Of a DNA stretch of 64,000 nt, positions 27,072 through 35,723 are shown one piece after another (the first letter of the stretch is position 1; each line of letters opens with the position of its first letter). The stretch lies in assembly GCA_938008415.1 (NCBI GenBank), contig CALLKI010000043.1, positions 1 through 64,000 of the forward strand, read 5' to 3'. The position numbers and the translations under genes were made by a program. The stretch comes from an uncultured Luteimonas sp. (GTDB lineage Bacteria > Pseudomonadota > Gammaproteobacteria > Xanthomonadales > Xanthomonadaceae). The notes below the pieces were generated by a model. That model did not search any database and was not told the origin of the DNA. It saw nothing but the letters and a program-made list of their open reading frames with translations.

Positions 27072-28142
27072 TCAGATCCTCACGTGCCACCCCCGCCGGT
27101 CCATGGCGTAGACCACCAGCCACCACAGCGCCACGTAGCCCAGGGCGAACGCGAGCGAGGGGACGTAAGGGCCGAAGATCGGCGTCATCCATTTCGCGAA
27201 TCCGTGCCGGTACAGCCAGCGCCAGGCGCCGGTGCCGAGCAGCACGTACACCAGCGCCGCGGCGCCGGCGTAGGCCACGATGGCGTTGGTGCCGAAGCGG
27301 CGGCCGATGGCGGGCCAGCCGCGGCGGTCGATGAGCACATGCATCACCAGCAGGGCGAGCAGGGCCCAGCCTGCGGTCCACAGCACGTACGAGGACGTCC
27401 ACAGCGGCTTGTTGAGCGGCAGCAGGCCTGACCATGCCCAGCCCAGGCCGGTCATCGCCACGGCCGCGATGGCCATCGCGTGCGTGTTCCCGTGCCGTAG
27501 CCAGTCGCCCGCGCGCACGCCGAGCAGGGTGGTGGCGATGGCGGGCAGGGTGCTGACGAGGCCCTCGGGGTCCTGGCCCAGGCCGGTGGCCGGGTCGTAG
27601 CGGTACAGGTACGGCGCGAACAGCGCGGTGTCGATGCGGTTGGCGATGTTCGCGCCGGGTGCGAGCGTGCCGCCCGCGGCCAGCAGCGCCCAGTAGCCGA
27701 TGAGGATGACCGCGATGGCCAGCCACTGCAGGCGCGGGCGCAGGTGCAGCGCCATGGTCGCGGCGAACAGGAAGCACACGCCGATCCGCTGCAGCACGCC
27801 CCAGATGCGGAACACCGGGCGGTCGAGCAGCCACATCGCCAGCAGGTGCAGCAGCAGGCCGAGCGCGATGATGCGCAGGGCGCGCGCGACGACGCCGCGT
27901 TGCAGGAGCGACGCATCCGTGCCGGCTTCCGCGCGCGCCACGATGCCGAGCGAGATGGACACGCCGGCCACGAACAGGAAGAACGGGAAGACCAGGTCGG
28001 TGGGCGTGCAGCCGTGCCACTGCGCGTGCAGCAGCGGCGCGTACGCGTGGCCCCAGTCGCCCGGGTTGTTGACCAGCAGCATCGCCGCGACGGTCAGGCC
28101 GCGCAACGCATCCACCGACGCGTAGCGGGCGGGCGCGGCCAT
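27072..28142 (-). CDS. nagX: NagX-type inner membrane protein (DUF5009, acetyltransferase-like)
   Basis: This 356-residue protein has about ten helices and begins ARYASVDALRGLTVAAMLLV, a mark of the heparan-alpha-glucosaminide acetyltransferase-like family, with PTDLVFPFFLFVAGVSIS after it. In Xanthomonadaceae and Shewanella such a gene, called nagX, lies in the GlcNAc regulon; it is proposed to help uptake or acetylation of amino sugars at the inner membrane. Its start overlaps the nagA stop by one base (TGATG), and it is the last gene of the nagR-nagB-nagA-nagX operon. No dedicated GlcNAc permease is seen in the window, which leaves open how GlcNAc crosses the inner membrane. Confidence 0.85.
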   Translation of the reverse strand: MAAPARYASVDALRGLTVAAMLLVNNPGDWGHAYAPLLHAQWHGCTPTDLVFPFFLFVAGVSISLGIVARAEAGTDASLLQRGVVARALRIIALGLLLHLLAMWLLDRPVFRIWGVLQRIGVCFLFAATMALHLRPRLQWLAIAVILIGYWALLAAGGTLAPGANIANRIDTALFAPYLYRYDPATGLGQDPEGLVSTLPAIATTLLGVRAGDWLRHGNTHAMAIAAVAMTGLGWAWSGLLPLNKPLWTSSYVLWTAGWALLALLVMHVLIDRRGWPAIGRRFGTNAIVAYAGAAALVYVLLGTGAWRWLYRHGFAKWMTPIFGPYVPSLAFALGYVALWWLVVYAMDRRGWHVRI

Positions 28143-29290
28143 CAGTCGTGGCGCTCCATGCGGCCGGCGATCCACGTCGCGCGCACGCGGACGTCGTCGT
28201 CGAGCAGGACGAGGTCGGCGGCATGGCCCGGCGCGATCCGGCCGTAGCGGTCGCCGATGCCCAGGAACTGCGCCGGGTAGGCCGAGGCCATGCGCACCGC
28301 TTCCTCCAGCGGCAGGCCGAGCAGGCGCACGGTGTTGCGCACGGCGGTGGCCATGTCGAGCGCGGAGCCGGCCAGCGCGCCGGCGGCGTTGCGCACGACG
28401 CCGTCCGCGGCGGTGATGGTCTCGCCGTAGAGGGCGAAGGAGGGATCGTCGGCGCCGACCATCGGCATCGCGTCGGTGACCAGGAACAGCTTGCCGCGCC
28501 GCTTCGCCGACAGCGCCACGCGCAGGCTGGCGGGATGCACGTGCACGCCGTCCACGATCACGCCGCACCAGCTCTCGCGGTCCTCCAGCGCGGCGCCGAC
28601 CACGCCGGGCTCGCGGCCCTGCAGCGGGGTCATCGCGTTGAACAGGTGGGTGAAACCGCGGATGCCGGCGGCCAGCCCCGCGCGGGCCTGTTCGTAGCTG
28701 GCGGCGGTGTGGCCCGCGGCGACCAGCGCGCCGCGCGCGACGAAGGCACGGATGGTGTCCGCCGGCACCCGCTCCGGGGCCAGCGTGACCAGGGTGATGC
28801 CGTTGCCCAGCGAGGTGGCCAGCTCGATCTCGGCCGCGTCCGGCACGCGGAACACGCCGGCGTCGTGCGTGCCCTTGCGTTCCGGCGCGAGGTACGGGCC
28901 CTCGAGGTGGATGCCGAGCACGCCGGGCACGCCCCGGGCGATGGCCTCGCGCACGGCGGCGATGGCCGCGCGCATGGTCCCGACGCGGTCACTGATCAGC
29001 GTGGGCAGCAGCCCGGTGGTGCCGAACCGGCGGTGCGCGCGGGCGATGGTGGCCACGCCCTCGACGGTGGGGGCGTTGTTGAGCAGCACGCCGCCGCCGC
29101 CGTTGACCTGTGCGTCGATGAAGCCGGGCACGAGCCGGCCGCCGCCGAGGTCCACGCGGTCCGCATCGCGCACGCGGGGATCGTCCGCGGCGACCACCGC
29201 GGCGATGCGGCCGTCCCCGAGCAGCACCGCGACGTCGTCGCGGAAGCCGTCGTCGAGCAGGACCCGGCCGTTGACCAGCGCGGTCGCCAT
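28142..29290 (-). CDS. nagA: N-acetylglucosamine-6-phosphate deacetylase
   Basis: This 382-residue amidohydrolase removes the acetyl group from GlcNAc-6-phosphate. It shows LVPGFIDAQVNGGGG near residue 60 (the QxN form of the metal site, as in E. coli NagA), GIHLEGPYL, GHTAAS, THLFNAM and FLVTDAMP with the catalytic aspartate. The ATG at 29290 shares bases with the stop of nagB-II (ATGA), so translation is coupled. The product, GlcN-6-phosphate, is the substrate of the upstream nagB-II gene. Confidence 0.95.
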   Translation of the reverse strand: MATALVNGRVLLDDGFRDDVAVLLGDGRIAAVVAADDPRVRDADRVDLGGGRLVPGFIDAQVNGGGGVLLNNAPTVEGVATIARAHRRFGTTGLLPTLISDRVGTMRAAIAAVREAIARGVPGVLGIHLEGPYLAPERKGTHDAGVFRVPDAAEIELATSLGNGITLVTLAPERVPADTIRAFVARGALVAAGHTAASYEQARAGLAAGIRGFTHLFNAMTPLQGREPGVVGAALEDRESWCGVIVDGVHVHPASLRVALSAKRRGKLFLVTDAMPMVGADDPSFALYGETITAADGVVRNAAGALAGSALDMATAVRNTVRLLGLPLEEAVRMASAYPAQFLGIGDRYGRIAPGHAADLVLLDDDVRVRATWIAGRMERHD

Positions 29291-30345
29291 CACACGGTCT
29301 CCGTCACCTTGTCGAGATGCGGCGGACGGTCGGGATCGTACCCGCGACGCAGCGACAGCGCGTTCACGGCGCGGTAGAAGCTCTGCACCAGCAGCAGCGG
29401 CGCGCAGGCAGGGTGCGGCGCTTCGGCCACCGGCAGGGTGCCGCCATGGCCGGACGCCACCCACACCTGCGCGCCGCGCGCGCGGAACTCGTCGGCCAGC
29501 GCCAGCGTGCCGGCCTCGGTGCCGTCCGGCTGGGCGAGGATCAGCACCGGGAACCCCGGGCCGACCAGCGCCATCGGCCCGTGCTTCACTTCGGCGGCGC
29601 TGTAGGCCTCGGCGTGCAGGCCGCAGGTTTCCTTGAACTTGAGCGCGGCCTCCTGCGCGGCGCCGAGGCCGAGGCCGCGGCCGAGCACGAACAGGTTGCG
29701 CTTGCCGGCCAGCCCGTCCACCAGGTCCGACCAGTCGCACTCCCACGCCCCGCGCATCGCGCCGGGCAGCCGCCGGAGCGCGTCGAGCAATGCGGCGTCG
29801 TCCTTCCACAGCGCGGTGAGCTGCAGCAGTGCCGACAGCGAGGCGAGGTAGCTCTTGGTCGCGGCCACGCTGCGCTCCGGGCCGGCGTGCAGCGGCACCA
29901 CGACGTCTGCGGCCCGCGCCAGCGGCGAATCCTCCACGTTCACCAGCGCCACCACGCGCGCGCCGGCCGCGCGCGCGGCCTCCGCGTTGCGCAGCAGGTC
30001 GGGGCTCCTGCCCGACTGCGAAATGGCGACGAACAGCGCGCCTTCCATGTGCGGCGTCACGCCGTACACGGAGCCGACCGAGGGCGAGACCGGGCAGGTC
30101 AGCCGCCCGAGCTGCGTCTCGAACAGGTACTTGGCGAAGGTGGCGGCATGGTCGGAACTGCCGCGCGCGCAGGTGGCGACGAACGCGGGCGGGCGGGCGC
30201 GCAGGTCCGCGGCGAGGGCGGCGAGCGTGTCGCGGTTGCGCGCGAGCTGCAGCTCCACCATGCCGGCCGCTTCCGCCGCCTCGCGGAACATCCGGGTGGC
30301 CTGCTCGCGGCCGTGCGCGGACGGATGGCCCGTACCGGCGTTCAT
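29290..30345 (-). CDS. nagB-II: Glucosamine-6-phosphate deaminase, SIS type (NagB-II)
   Basis: This 351-residue protein has two SIS domains like the isomerase half of GlmS but no glutaminase domain. Marks are ATCARGSSDHAATFAKYLFE and ISQSGRSPDLLRNA in the first SIS and LGRGLGLGAAQEAALKFKE and EVKHGPMALV in the second. Such proteins replace classical NagB in Xanthomonadaceae and Shewanella and turn GlcN-6-phosphate into fructose-6-phosphate and ammonia. GGAGGA stands eight bases before ATG 30345, and the start overlaps the nagR stop by four bases. The longer upstream frame is a shadow of nagR. Confidence 0.92.
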   Translation of the reverse strand: MNAGTGHPSAHGREQATRMFREAAEAAGMVELQLARNRDTLAALAADLRARPPAFVATCARGSSDHAATFAKYLFETQLGRLTCPVSPSVGSVYGVTPHMEGALFVAISQSGRSPDLLRNAEAARAAGARVVALVNVEDSPLARAADVVVPLHAGPERSVAATKSYLASLSALLQLTALWKDDAALLDALRRLPGAMRGAWECDWSDLVDGLAGKRNLFVLGRGLGLGAAQEAALKFKETCGLHAEAYSAAEVKHGPMALVGPGFPVLILAQPDGTEAGTLALADEFRARGAQVWVASGHGGTLPVAEAPHPACAPLLLVQSFYRAVNALSLRRGYDPDRPPHLDKVTETV

Positions 30346-31424
30346 GCTTCCTCCGGCAGCGGCATGGGCAGTGGCGTGCGTGGCCGCACCGGGGCGGTGG
30401 AACCGCGCACCACCAGTTGCGGCACGAAGCCCTGGTTGTGCATCGGCACGCCTGCGTCGTTGCGCAGGCCCGCGATCAGCATGCGCGCGGCGTGCCGGGC
30501 GATGTCCTCGGTCGCCTGTCTGGCGGTGGTCAGCGCCGGCCACGAGTGCCGCGAGATCGGGCTGTCCTCGAAGCCGGCGATGGACAGGTCGTACGGCACG
30601 TTCAGGCCCGCCGACTTCGCGGCTGCCAGCACGCCGGCGGCGATCTCGTCGTTGGAGCCGAAGATCGCGGTCGGCGGCTCGCGCAACGACAGCAGGCGGC
30701 GCGCGCCGCGGAAGCCGTCGTCGAAGGTGTAGTCGCCCGGCACCACCAGGTGCTTGTCCAGCGTGATGCCGTAGTCATGCAGCGCCTGCGCGTAGCCCTC
30801 GTAGCGCTCGATGCTGGAACGGTGCTGCTCGCCACCCCACAGGAATCCGATACGGTGGTGGCCGAGCTGGATCAGGTGCTCGGTGATCTCGTAGGCGGCG
30901 TCGCGGTCGTCCACGTACACGCAGGGGAACCCGTCGTCCGGGTCCTGCGCCGCGGCGACGATGCGCACCACGCGGATGCCGTGCGTGTCGAGTGCCTGCA
31001 GCAGTTCCGTGCGCTCGGACATCGGCGCGGTCAGCACCAGCCCGGCCAGGCGCGAGCGCTGCACCAGTTCGACCAGTTCCTCGGCGAGCAGCGGCGAGGA
31101 GGAGTCGCAGGGGTGGATCTGCAGGCCGAAGCCGGCCTCGCGGCAGGCCGAGAGCACGCCGTTCTGGATGCCGATGATGTGGTACGGGTTGGGGTTGTCG
31201 TACACCAGCCCGATCACGTAGGCGCTGGAACTGCGCAGGCTGCGCGCGGACGGGTCGGGTTCGTAGTCGAGCTCGGCGATCGCCTGCAGCACCCGGGCGC
31301 GGGTCGCAGGCAGCACCGAGGGTTCGTTGTTGATCACGCGCGAGACGGTCTTCAGCGACACACCGGCGCGTTCGGCGACGGTGCGGATCGTGGTCTTGCG
31401 TGGCTTTGCGGGGGCGTCGTCCAT
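30342..31424 (-). CDS. nagR: LacI-family repressor of GlcNAc genes (NagR)
   Basis: This 360-residue regulator has an N-terminal helix-turn-helix (TIRTVAERAGVSLKTVSRVI) with the LacI hinge, then a periplasmic-binding-like sensor domain. It leads the leftward nag operon and faces the nagK-TonB receptor unit. In Xanthomonadaceae the LacI-type NagR controls such a regulon; here the operator dyads at 31465-31480 and 31702-31717 are in the shared control region. The effector, likely GlcNAc-6-phosphate or a related sugar, is inferred. Confidence 0.9.
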   Translation of the reverse strand: MDDAPAKPRKTTIRTVAERAGVSLKTVSRVINNEPSVLPATRARVLQAIAELDYEPDPSARSLRSSSAYVIGLVYDNPNPYHIIGIQNGVLSACREAGFGLQIHPCDSSSPLLAEELVELVQRSRLAGLVLTAPMSERTELLQALDTHGIRVVRIVAAAQDPDDGFPCVYVDDRDAAYEITEHLIQLGHHRIGFLWGGEQHRSSIERYEGYAQALHDYGITLDKHLVVPGDYTFDDGFRGARRLLSLREPPTAIFGSNDEIAAGVLAAAKSAGLNVPYDLSIAGFEDSPISRHSWPALTTARQATEDIARHAARMLIAGLRNDAGVPMHNQGFVPQLVVRGSTAPVRPRTPLPMPLPEEA

Positions 31425-31464
31425 CGGCCTGTTCCTCCGCTCGTGTCCATTGGGACAGGGTTCG

Positions 31465-31480
31465 GGGATAACGTTGTCAT
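31465..31480. promoter_or_regulatory. Weaker NagR-like operator near nagR
   Basis: A dyad centred on AACGTT (GATAACGTTGTCAT) matches five of eight positions of a LacI-type palindrome with TGTCA arms. It lies about 45-60 bases upstream of the nagR start, so it could serve autoregulation. Confidence 0.45.
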
Positions 31481-31701
31481 AATTTTCCGGAAGATGCCAA
31501 TTTCAGGAGCGGGTTTCATCCGTTTCCAGGGCAGGAAAAGCTGTTGTCCTGCAGCACGAGTCCACGGGGCAATCGCGGGACAAGGCGGGACATCGGGCCT
31601 TTTTGCGAATATTTTTGTCATCAATCCTGCGGGAAAATGAGGGATTGGTGGCGGTTGTGCCTTGATTTCTCCTGGCGATTGCGACGGCGGAACAGGGGTG
31701 C

Positions 31702-31717
31702 TTGACATCGTTGTCAA
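31702..31717. promoter_or_regulatory. NagR-like operator upstream of nagK
   Basis: TTGACATCGTTGTCAA is a 16-base dyad with seven of eight arm positions matching and a central CG, as typical for LacI-family operators. It lies about 55 bases before the nagK start and may overlap the -35 element (TTGACA). Confidence 0.65.
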
Positions 31718-31769
31718 ACGGTTCCAACACTGGCCGCGTACCCGCATCGCGTTGCAAGGCAGGAGAACC

Positions 31770-32846
31770 GTGACCGCAGCTTCCGTGCCCACCGCCGCCG
31801 CCGGGGCAACCGCCGGACGGACGTTCGTCGCGGCGGATGTGGGTGGCACGCACGTCCGCATCGCCCTGGTGCACGGCGCGGGTGGCAGGGTGGAGGTGCT
31901 GCATTACCGCAAGTACGCGTGCGCCGATTTCGCCGGGCTGGCGGAGGTCGTGGCGCATTTCCAGGCCGGTGTGCCGGACGCGGCCGGCGTCCGCGAAGGC
32001 GTGATCGCGTGCGCCGGCCAGCCGCTGCCGGACGGCGGCCTGCTGGCGGTGAACCTGCCGTGGCCGGTGTCCATGCCGGCGCTCCGCGAGCGGCTGGGGT
32101 TCACGCGCTTCGAGCTGGTCAACGATTTCGAGGCGGTGGCGCATGCCGTCGGCCACGGCGGGGTGGATGTGCTGCTGCACCTGTCCGGGCCGGATTCCGT
32201 GCCGCCCGGGCCGGTGCTCGTGGTCGGGCCGGGCACCGGCCTTGGCGCCGCGGTGCGCATCCCGGCGCGCGGCGGCGCGGTGGTGCTCGCGACCGAGGCC
32301 GGGCAGGCGTCGCTGCCGGTGCGCGAGGACATCGAGATCGAGCTGCTGCGTGAACTGCGGCGCGGACACGGCCACGTCACCCTCGAGCACGCGCTGTCCG
32401 GCCCGGGTCTGGTGCGCCTGCACCATGCCCTGGCGCGGGTGAGGGGCGTGCGAACCGGCCTCGACGCGCCGGCCGCGATCAGTGCCGCCGCGCTGGCGGA
32501 CGACGATCCGCTGGCGCGCGAGACGCTGGAGGTGTTCTGCGCGCTGCTCGGCGGCGCGGTCGGCGACATGGCGCTGCTCTACGGCGCCCATGGCGGGGTG
32601 TACCTGGCCGGCGGCGTGCTGCCCCGGATCCGCGACTTCCTTCCCCGCAGCGCCTTCGTGCGGCGGTTCCTCGACAAGGGGCCGATGCGCCGGGCGCTCG
32701 AACGCATTCCCGTGACCCTGGTCGAGCACGGGCAGCTGGGCGTCATCGGCGCCGCCAGCTGGTACCTCGGCCACACCGGCGATCCGCTGGACACGGATGC
32801 CCCCCACCCCCGCGAAGCATGCCGTTCATGCAGCCAACCAGACTGA
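31770..32846 (+). CDS. nagK: Glucokinase-like N-acetylglucosamine kinase (NagK-II type)
   Basis: This 358-residue protein belongs to the bacterial glucokinase family (PF02685 type), with the phosphate-binding ADVGGTHVRIAL near the N-terminus, FELVNDFEAVAHAV, GPGTGLGAAV and VYLAGGVLPR. GTG at 31770 is taken as start since AGGAGA lies just before it; the frame upstream runs over the operator and is unlikely to be coding. Its place in the nag island makes GlcNAc the expected substrate, as for nagK-II genes of Xanthomonas; glucose is also possible. The TonB receptor gene begins 14 bases past its stop. Confidence 0.85.
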   Translation: MTAASVPTAAAGATAGRTFVAADVGGTHVRIALVHGAGGRVEVLHYRKYACADFAGLAEVVAHFQAGVPDAAGVREGVIACAGQPLPDGGLLAVNLPWPVSMPALRERLGFTRFELVNDFEAVAHAVGHGGVDVLLHLSGPDSVPPGPVLVVGPGTGLGAAVRIPARGGAVVLATEAGQASLPVREDIEIELLRELRRGHGHVTLEHALSGPGLVRLHHALARVRGVRTGLDAPAAISAAALADDDPLARETLEVFCALLGGAVGDMALLYGAHGGVYLAGGVLPRIRDFLPRSAFVRRFLDKGPMRRALERIPVTLVEHGQLGVIGAASWYLGHTGDPLDTDAPHPREACRSCSQPD

Positions 32847-32860
32847 TGGGGAGAACCGCC

Positions 32861-35632
32861 ATGAACCACCGCAAGACCATACTGTCGGCCGCAATCGCAG
32901 TCTGCCTCGGCGCCGCCGGGCAGGCGAACGCGCAGGACGCACTGGCGCAGCAGCGATCCGCGGATCAGACGTCCCGGGATGCCACGGAGCTGAATGCCGT
33001 CGTCGTCACCGGCATCCGCGGCAGCCTCGAGCGCTCGCTCGACGTCAAGCGCGAGGCGCGCGCGCGCGTCGAGGTGGTCACTTCCGAGGACATCGGCAAG
33101 CTGCCGGCGAAGAACGTCGCCGACACCCTGCGCCAGCTGCCGGGCGTCAACATCAGTTCCGCCAGCGCCGACGAGGGCGCATTCGACGAGGCCGACCGCG
33201 TCAGCCTGCGCGGCACCAACCCCAGCCTGACCCAGACGCTGGTCAACGGGCATTCCGTGGCCAGCGGCGACTGGTTCGTGCTCAGCCAGTTCCAGACCGT
33301 CGGCCGCAGCGTCAGCTACTCGCTGCTGCCGTCGGAAATCGTCGGCCAGGTGCTGGTGTACAAGTCGCCCCAGGCGAAGCTGGTCGAGGGCGGCAGCGCC
33401 GGTTCGGTGGACATCATCACCCGCAAGCCGCTCGATTTCCCGGAGCGGGTGACGCTCGCCGGTTCGGTCGGCGCTGTCCATTCCGACCTCGCCGGCAGGA
33501 CCGACCCGCAGTTCGACGCGCTGATCAACATCCGCAACGAGGCCGGCACCGCGGCGCTGATGGTGCAGGGCTTCTCCGAGGAGCGCAGCCTGCGCCGGGA
33601 CGGCCAGGAGAACCTGAGCTGGTTCCAGATCCCGGAGGACTCGCCTGCCGCCACCGCCAACCCGGCGCTGGCCAACGTGTGGGCGCCGGGTCTGGTCGGC
33701 TCGGCGCTGTTCGAGCAGCAGCGCATCCGCCGCGGCGGCACGCTGGGCCTGCAGGTCAGGCCCACCGACAACCTGTCGCTGGCCCTGAACGGGTTCTGGT
33801 CGCGGCTCAAGGCGAGCAACTTCAACCGCAACTACATGATGTGGGGCTCGAACTTCATCCCGAACCTCATCCCCGGCAGCTACACCGTGCGCAACAACGT
33901 GCTGACCGGTGCCAGCTACAGCGGCGACCACGGCACCTATGGCGTGTACGACCAGATCTCGCGCCCGGGTTCGGCGGCGGAGACGAACTACATCGCGCTG
34001 GACGTGGACTGGGTGGCCGGCGATCGGCTTGACCTGAGGTTCCAGGCGGGCACCACCGAGGGTCACGGCAGGACCACGCGCGAGACCGGTTTCGAGACCA
34101 ACACCGGCGCCGCCGGCGCCAGCTTCTCCATCCACGACGCCGGCCGTCCCACCGACTGGAACCTGGTCGATCCGTACACCAACGGCTTCGGCTGGGCCTG
34201 GGGCAACCGCAACATCGACGTGCTGGACGAGGAGGACTGGTTCTCCGTGGACGCCACCTGGCACGGCAGCGGCGGCGTGCTCGAGAGCCTGGAGTTCGGC
34301 GCCCGCTACAACGAGCACACCCGCGAGAACGACAGCTGGACCAACGGTGGCCCCGGCTGCGGCAACGGCGCGGGTGGCCCGGTGCTCCCGCTCGACTGGG
34401 GCCGCGACGACAACTTCTTCTGCCCGGACGGATATTCGTCGCTGTACAACCAGGCACTGTGGCCGACGGCGCTGCACCGCTACCCGGGCGATTACGGCAA
34501 GGGGATCGGCGGCAGCTTCCCGCGCGATGTCTGGTACTTCGCTTCCCGTGACATCGACGCGCTCGGTGACGCGTACCTGTACGCCGACCCGGTGGTCCGC
34601 AACATGTTCGAGAACGTCTACCGGGTGAACGAGAAGACGGCCGCGGCCTACGTGCAGGCCAACCTCTCCGGCGAGCGCTGGGACGCCAACGTCGGCGTGC
34701 GCTTCGTCCAGACCGACGTCACCGTGAACTTCAACCAGGCGCTGCCGGCCGGCGTGCTGCCGCCTGGCGCGATCACCGACTCGGCGTTCGGCCCGTACCA
34801 GCCGCAGGTGGCGAAGAACGACTACCGCAAGCTGCTGCCGAGCGTGAACTTCAGGTACGACCTGACCGATGCGCTGGTGGCACGCGTGGCGGTGTCACGG
34901 ACGCTGACCCGGCCCGACTACTCGGCGCTGACGGGCGCGCTCAACCTCAACGACCTGGCGCTCAGCGGCACCGGCGGCAACCCGTACCTCGACCCGATCG
35001 TGTCCACCAACTTCGACGCCTCGCTCGAGTGGTACTTCGCGCCGCGCGCGCTGCTGTCGGCCGGCGTGTTCTACATGGACCTCAAGGACTACATCGACTT
35101 CCGCGTGGTGCCGGGCGAGTACCTCAACCAGACCGAGACCAACAACCAGCAGCGGGAGGTCTGGTCCACCTACCTCGTCTCGCAGCCGTACAACGTCGGC
35201 GCAAAGCTGAAGGGCCTCGAGCTCGACTACCAGCAGCCGATCGGCGAGTACTTCGGCATCGCCGCCAACTTCACCTGGGCTGACGGCGAGACCGAGGGTG
35301 GTGGCCCGATGAACGGCACCTCGGAGCGGACGTACAACGTCTCGGCCTACTTCGAGAACGCGCGCTTCAACGCCCGCGTCGGCTACACCTTCCGCTCGGA
35401 GTACTATGCCGGCGTGACCCGCGGCAGCAACTTCTACCAGGACGACTTCGCGACGCTGTCGGCCTCGGTCGGGTTCAGGATCAACGACAACCTGAGCCTG
35501 AACCTCGATGCGCTCAACCTCAACGACCCGGTCGCGAAGTACTACAACGACATCCCCGGCGCGGACAAGGTGCCGCTGAGCTTCTACCGGAACGGCCGCC
35601 AGACCTACCTGAGCCTGCGTTACAGGTTCTGA
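32861..35632 (+). CDS. TonB-dependent receptor, likely for chito-oligosaccharides or GlcNAc
   Basis: This 923-residue outer-membrane protein has a signal peptide (ending QANAQ), a TonB-box region ELNAVVVTGIRGSLERSLD, an N-terminal plug with EVVTSEDIGKLPAKNVADTL and SLRGTNPSLTQTLVNG, and a 22-strand barrel that ends in LSLRYRF. The VTGIRxSL start is the form common to Xanthomonadaceae carbohydrate receptors. GGGGAG seven bases before ATG 32861 fixes the start. Position right after nagK and behind a NagR operator suggests uptake of GlcNAc or chitin/peptidoglycan fragments. A terminator follows before the hexosaminidase gene. Confidence 0.88.
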   Translation: MNHRKTILSAAIAVCLGAAGQANAQDALAQQRSADQTSRDATELNAVVVTGIRGSLERSLDVKREARARVEVVTSEDIGKLPAKNVADTLRQLPGVNISSASADEGAFDEADRVSLRGTNPSLTQTLVNGHSVASGDWFVLSQFQTVGRSVSYSLLPSEIVGQVLVYKSPQAKLVEGGSAGSVDIITRKPLDFPERVTLAGSVGAVHSDLAGRTDPQFDALINIRNEAGTAALMVQGFSEERSLRRDGQENLSWFQIPEDSPAATANPALANVWAPGLVGSALFEQQRIRRGGTLGLQVRPTDNLSLALNGFWSRLKASNFNRNYMMWGSNFIPNLIPGSYTVRNNVLTGASYSGDHGTYGVYDQISRPGSAAETNYIALDVDWVAGDRLDLRFQAGTTEGHGRTTRETGFETNTGAAGASFSIHDAGRPTDWNLVDPYTNGFGWAWGNRNIDVLDEEDWFSVDATWHGSGGVLESLEFGARYNEHTRENDSWTNGGPGCGNGAGGPVLPLDWGRDDNFFCPDGYSSLYNQALWPTALHRYPGDYGKGIGGSFPRDVWYFASRDIDALGDAYLYADPVVRNMFENVYRVNEKTAAAYVQANLSGERWDANVGVRFVQTDVTVNFNQALPAGVLPPGAITDSAFGPYQPQVAKNDYRKLLPSVNFRYDLTDALVARVAVSRTLTRPDYSALTGALNLNDLALSGTGGNPYLDPIVSTNFDASLEWYFAPRALLSAGVFYMDLKDYIDFRVVPGEYLNQTETNNQQREVWSTYLVSQPYNVGAKLKGLELDYQQPIGEYFGIAANFTWADGETEGGGPMNGTSERTYNVSAYFENARFNARVGYTFRSEYYAGVTRGSNFYQDDFATLSASVGFRINDNLSLNLDALNLNDPVAKYYNDIPGADKVPLSFYRNGRQTYLSLRYRF

Positions 35633-35661
35633 CGCCGTATCCTGTCCGTGGGTCGCTTCGC

Positions 35662-35689
35662 GGGCCCGGCTCCGTCCGGGCCCTTTCCT
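35662..35689 (+). terminator. Intrinsic terminator after the TonB receptor gene
   Basis: GGGCCCGG (35662-35669) pairs with CCGGGCCC (35676-35683) around CTCCGT and is followed by TTTCCTT. It lies 29 bases past the receptor stop. Partial read-through could still serve the hexosaminidase gene 40 bases on. Confidence 0.75.
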
Positions 35690-35723
35690 TCCCGGCGACG
35701 CAAGCCTGAACGGGGATGACGAG

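Larger units (their letters stand above)
31425..31769. promoter_or_regulatory. Divergent nag control region (345 bp)
   Basis: The stretch between nagR and nagK holds no gene. Its AT content is visibly higher than in the coding sequence around it, notably at 31479-31500 and 31598-31640, which fits two facing promoters. It contains two LacI-like dyads (31465-31480 and 31702-31717). No clear -35/-10 pair could be fixed on either strand. Confidence 0.65.
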
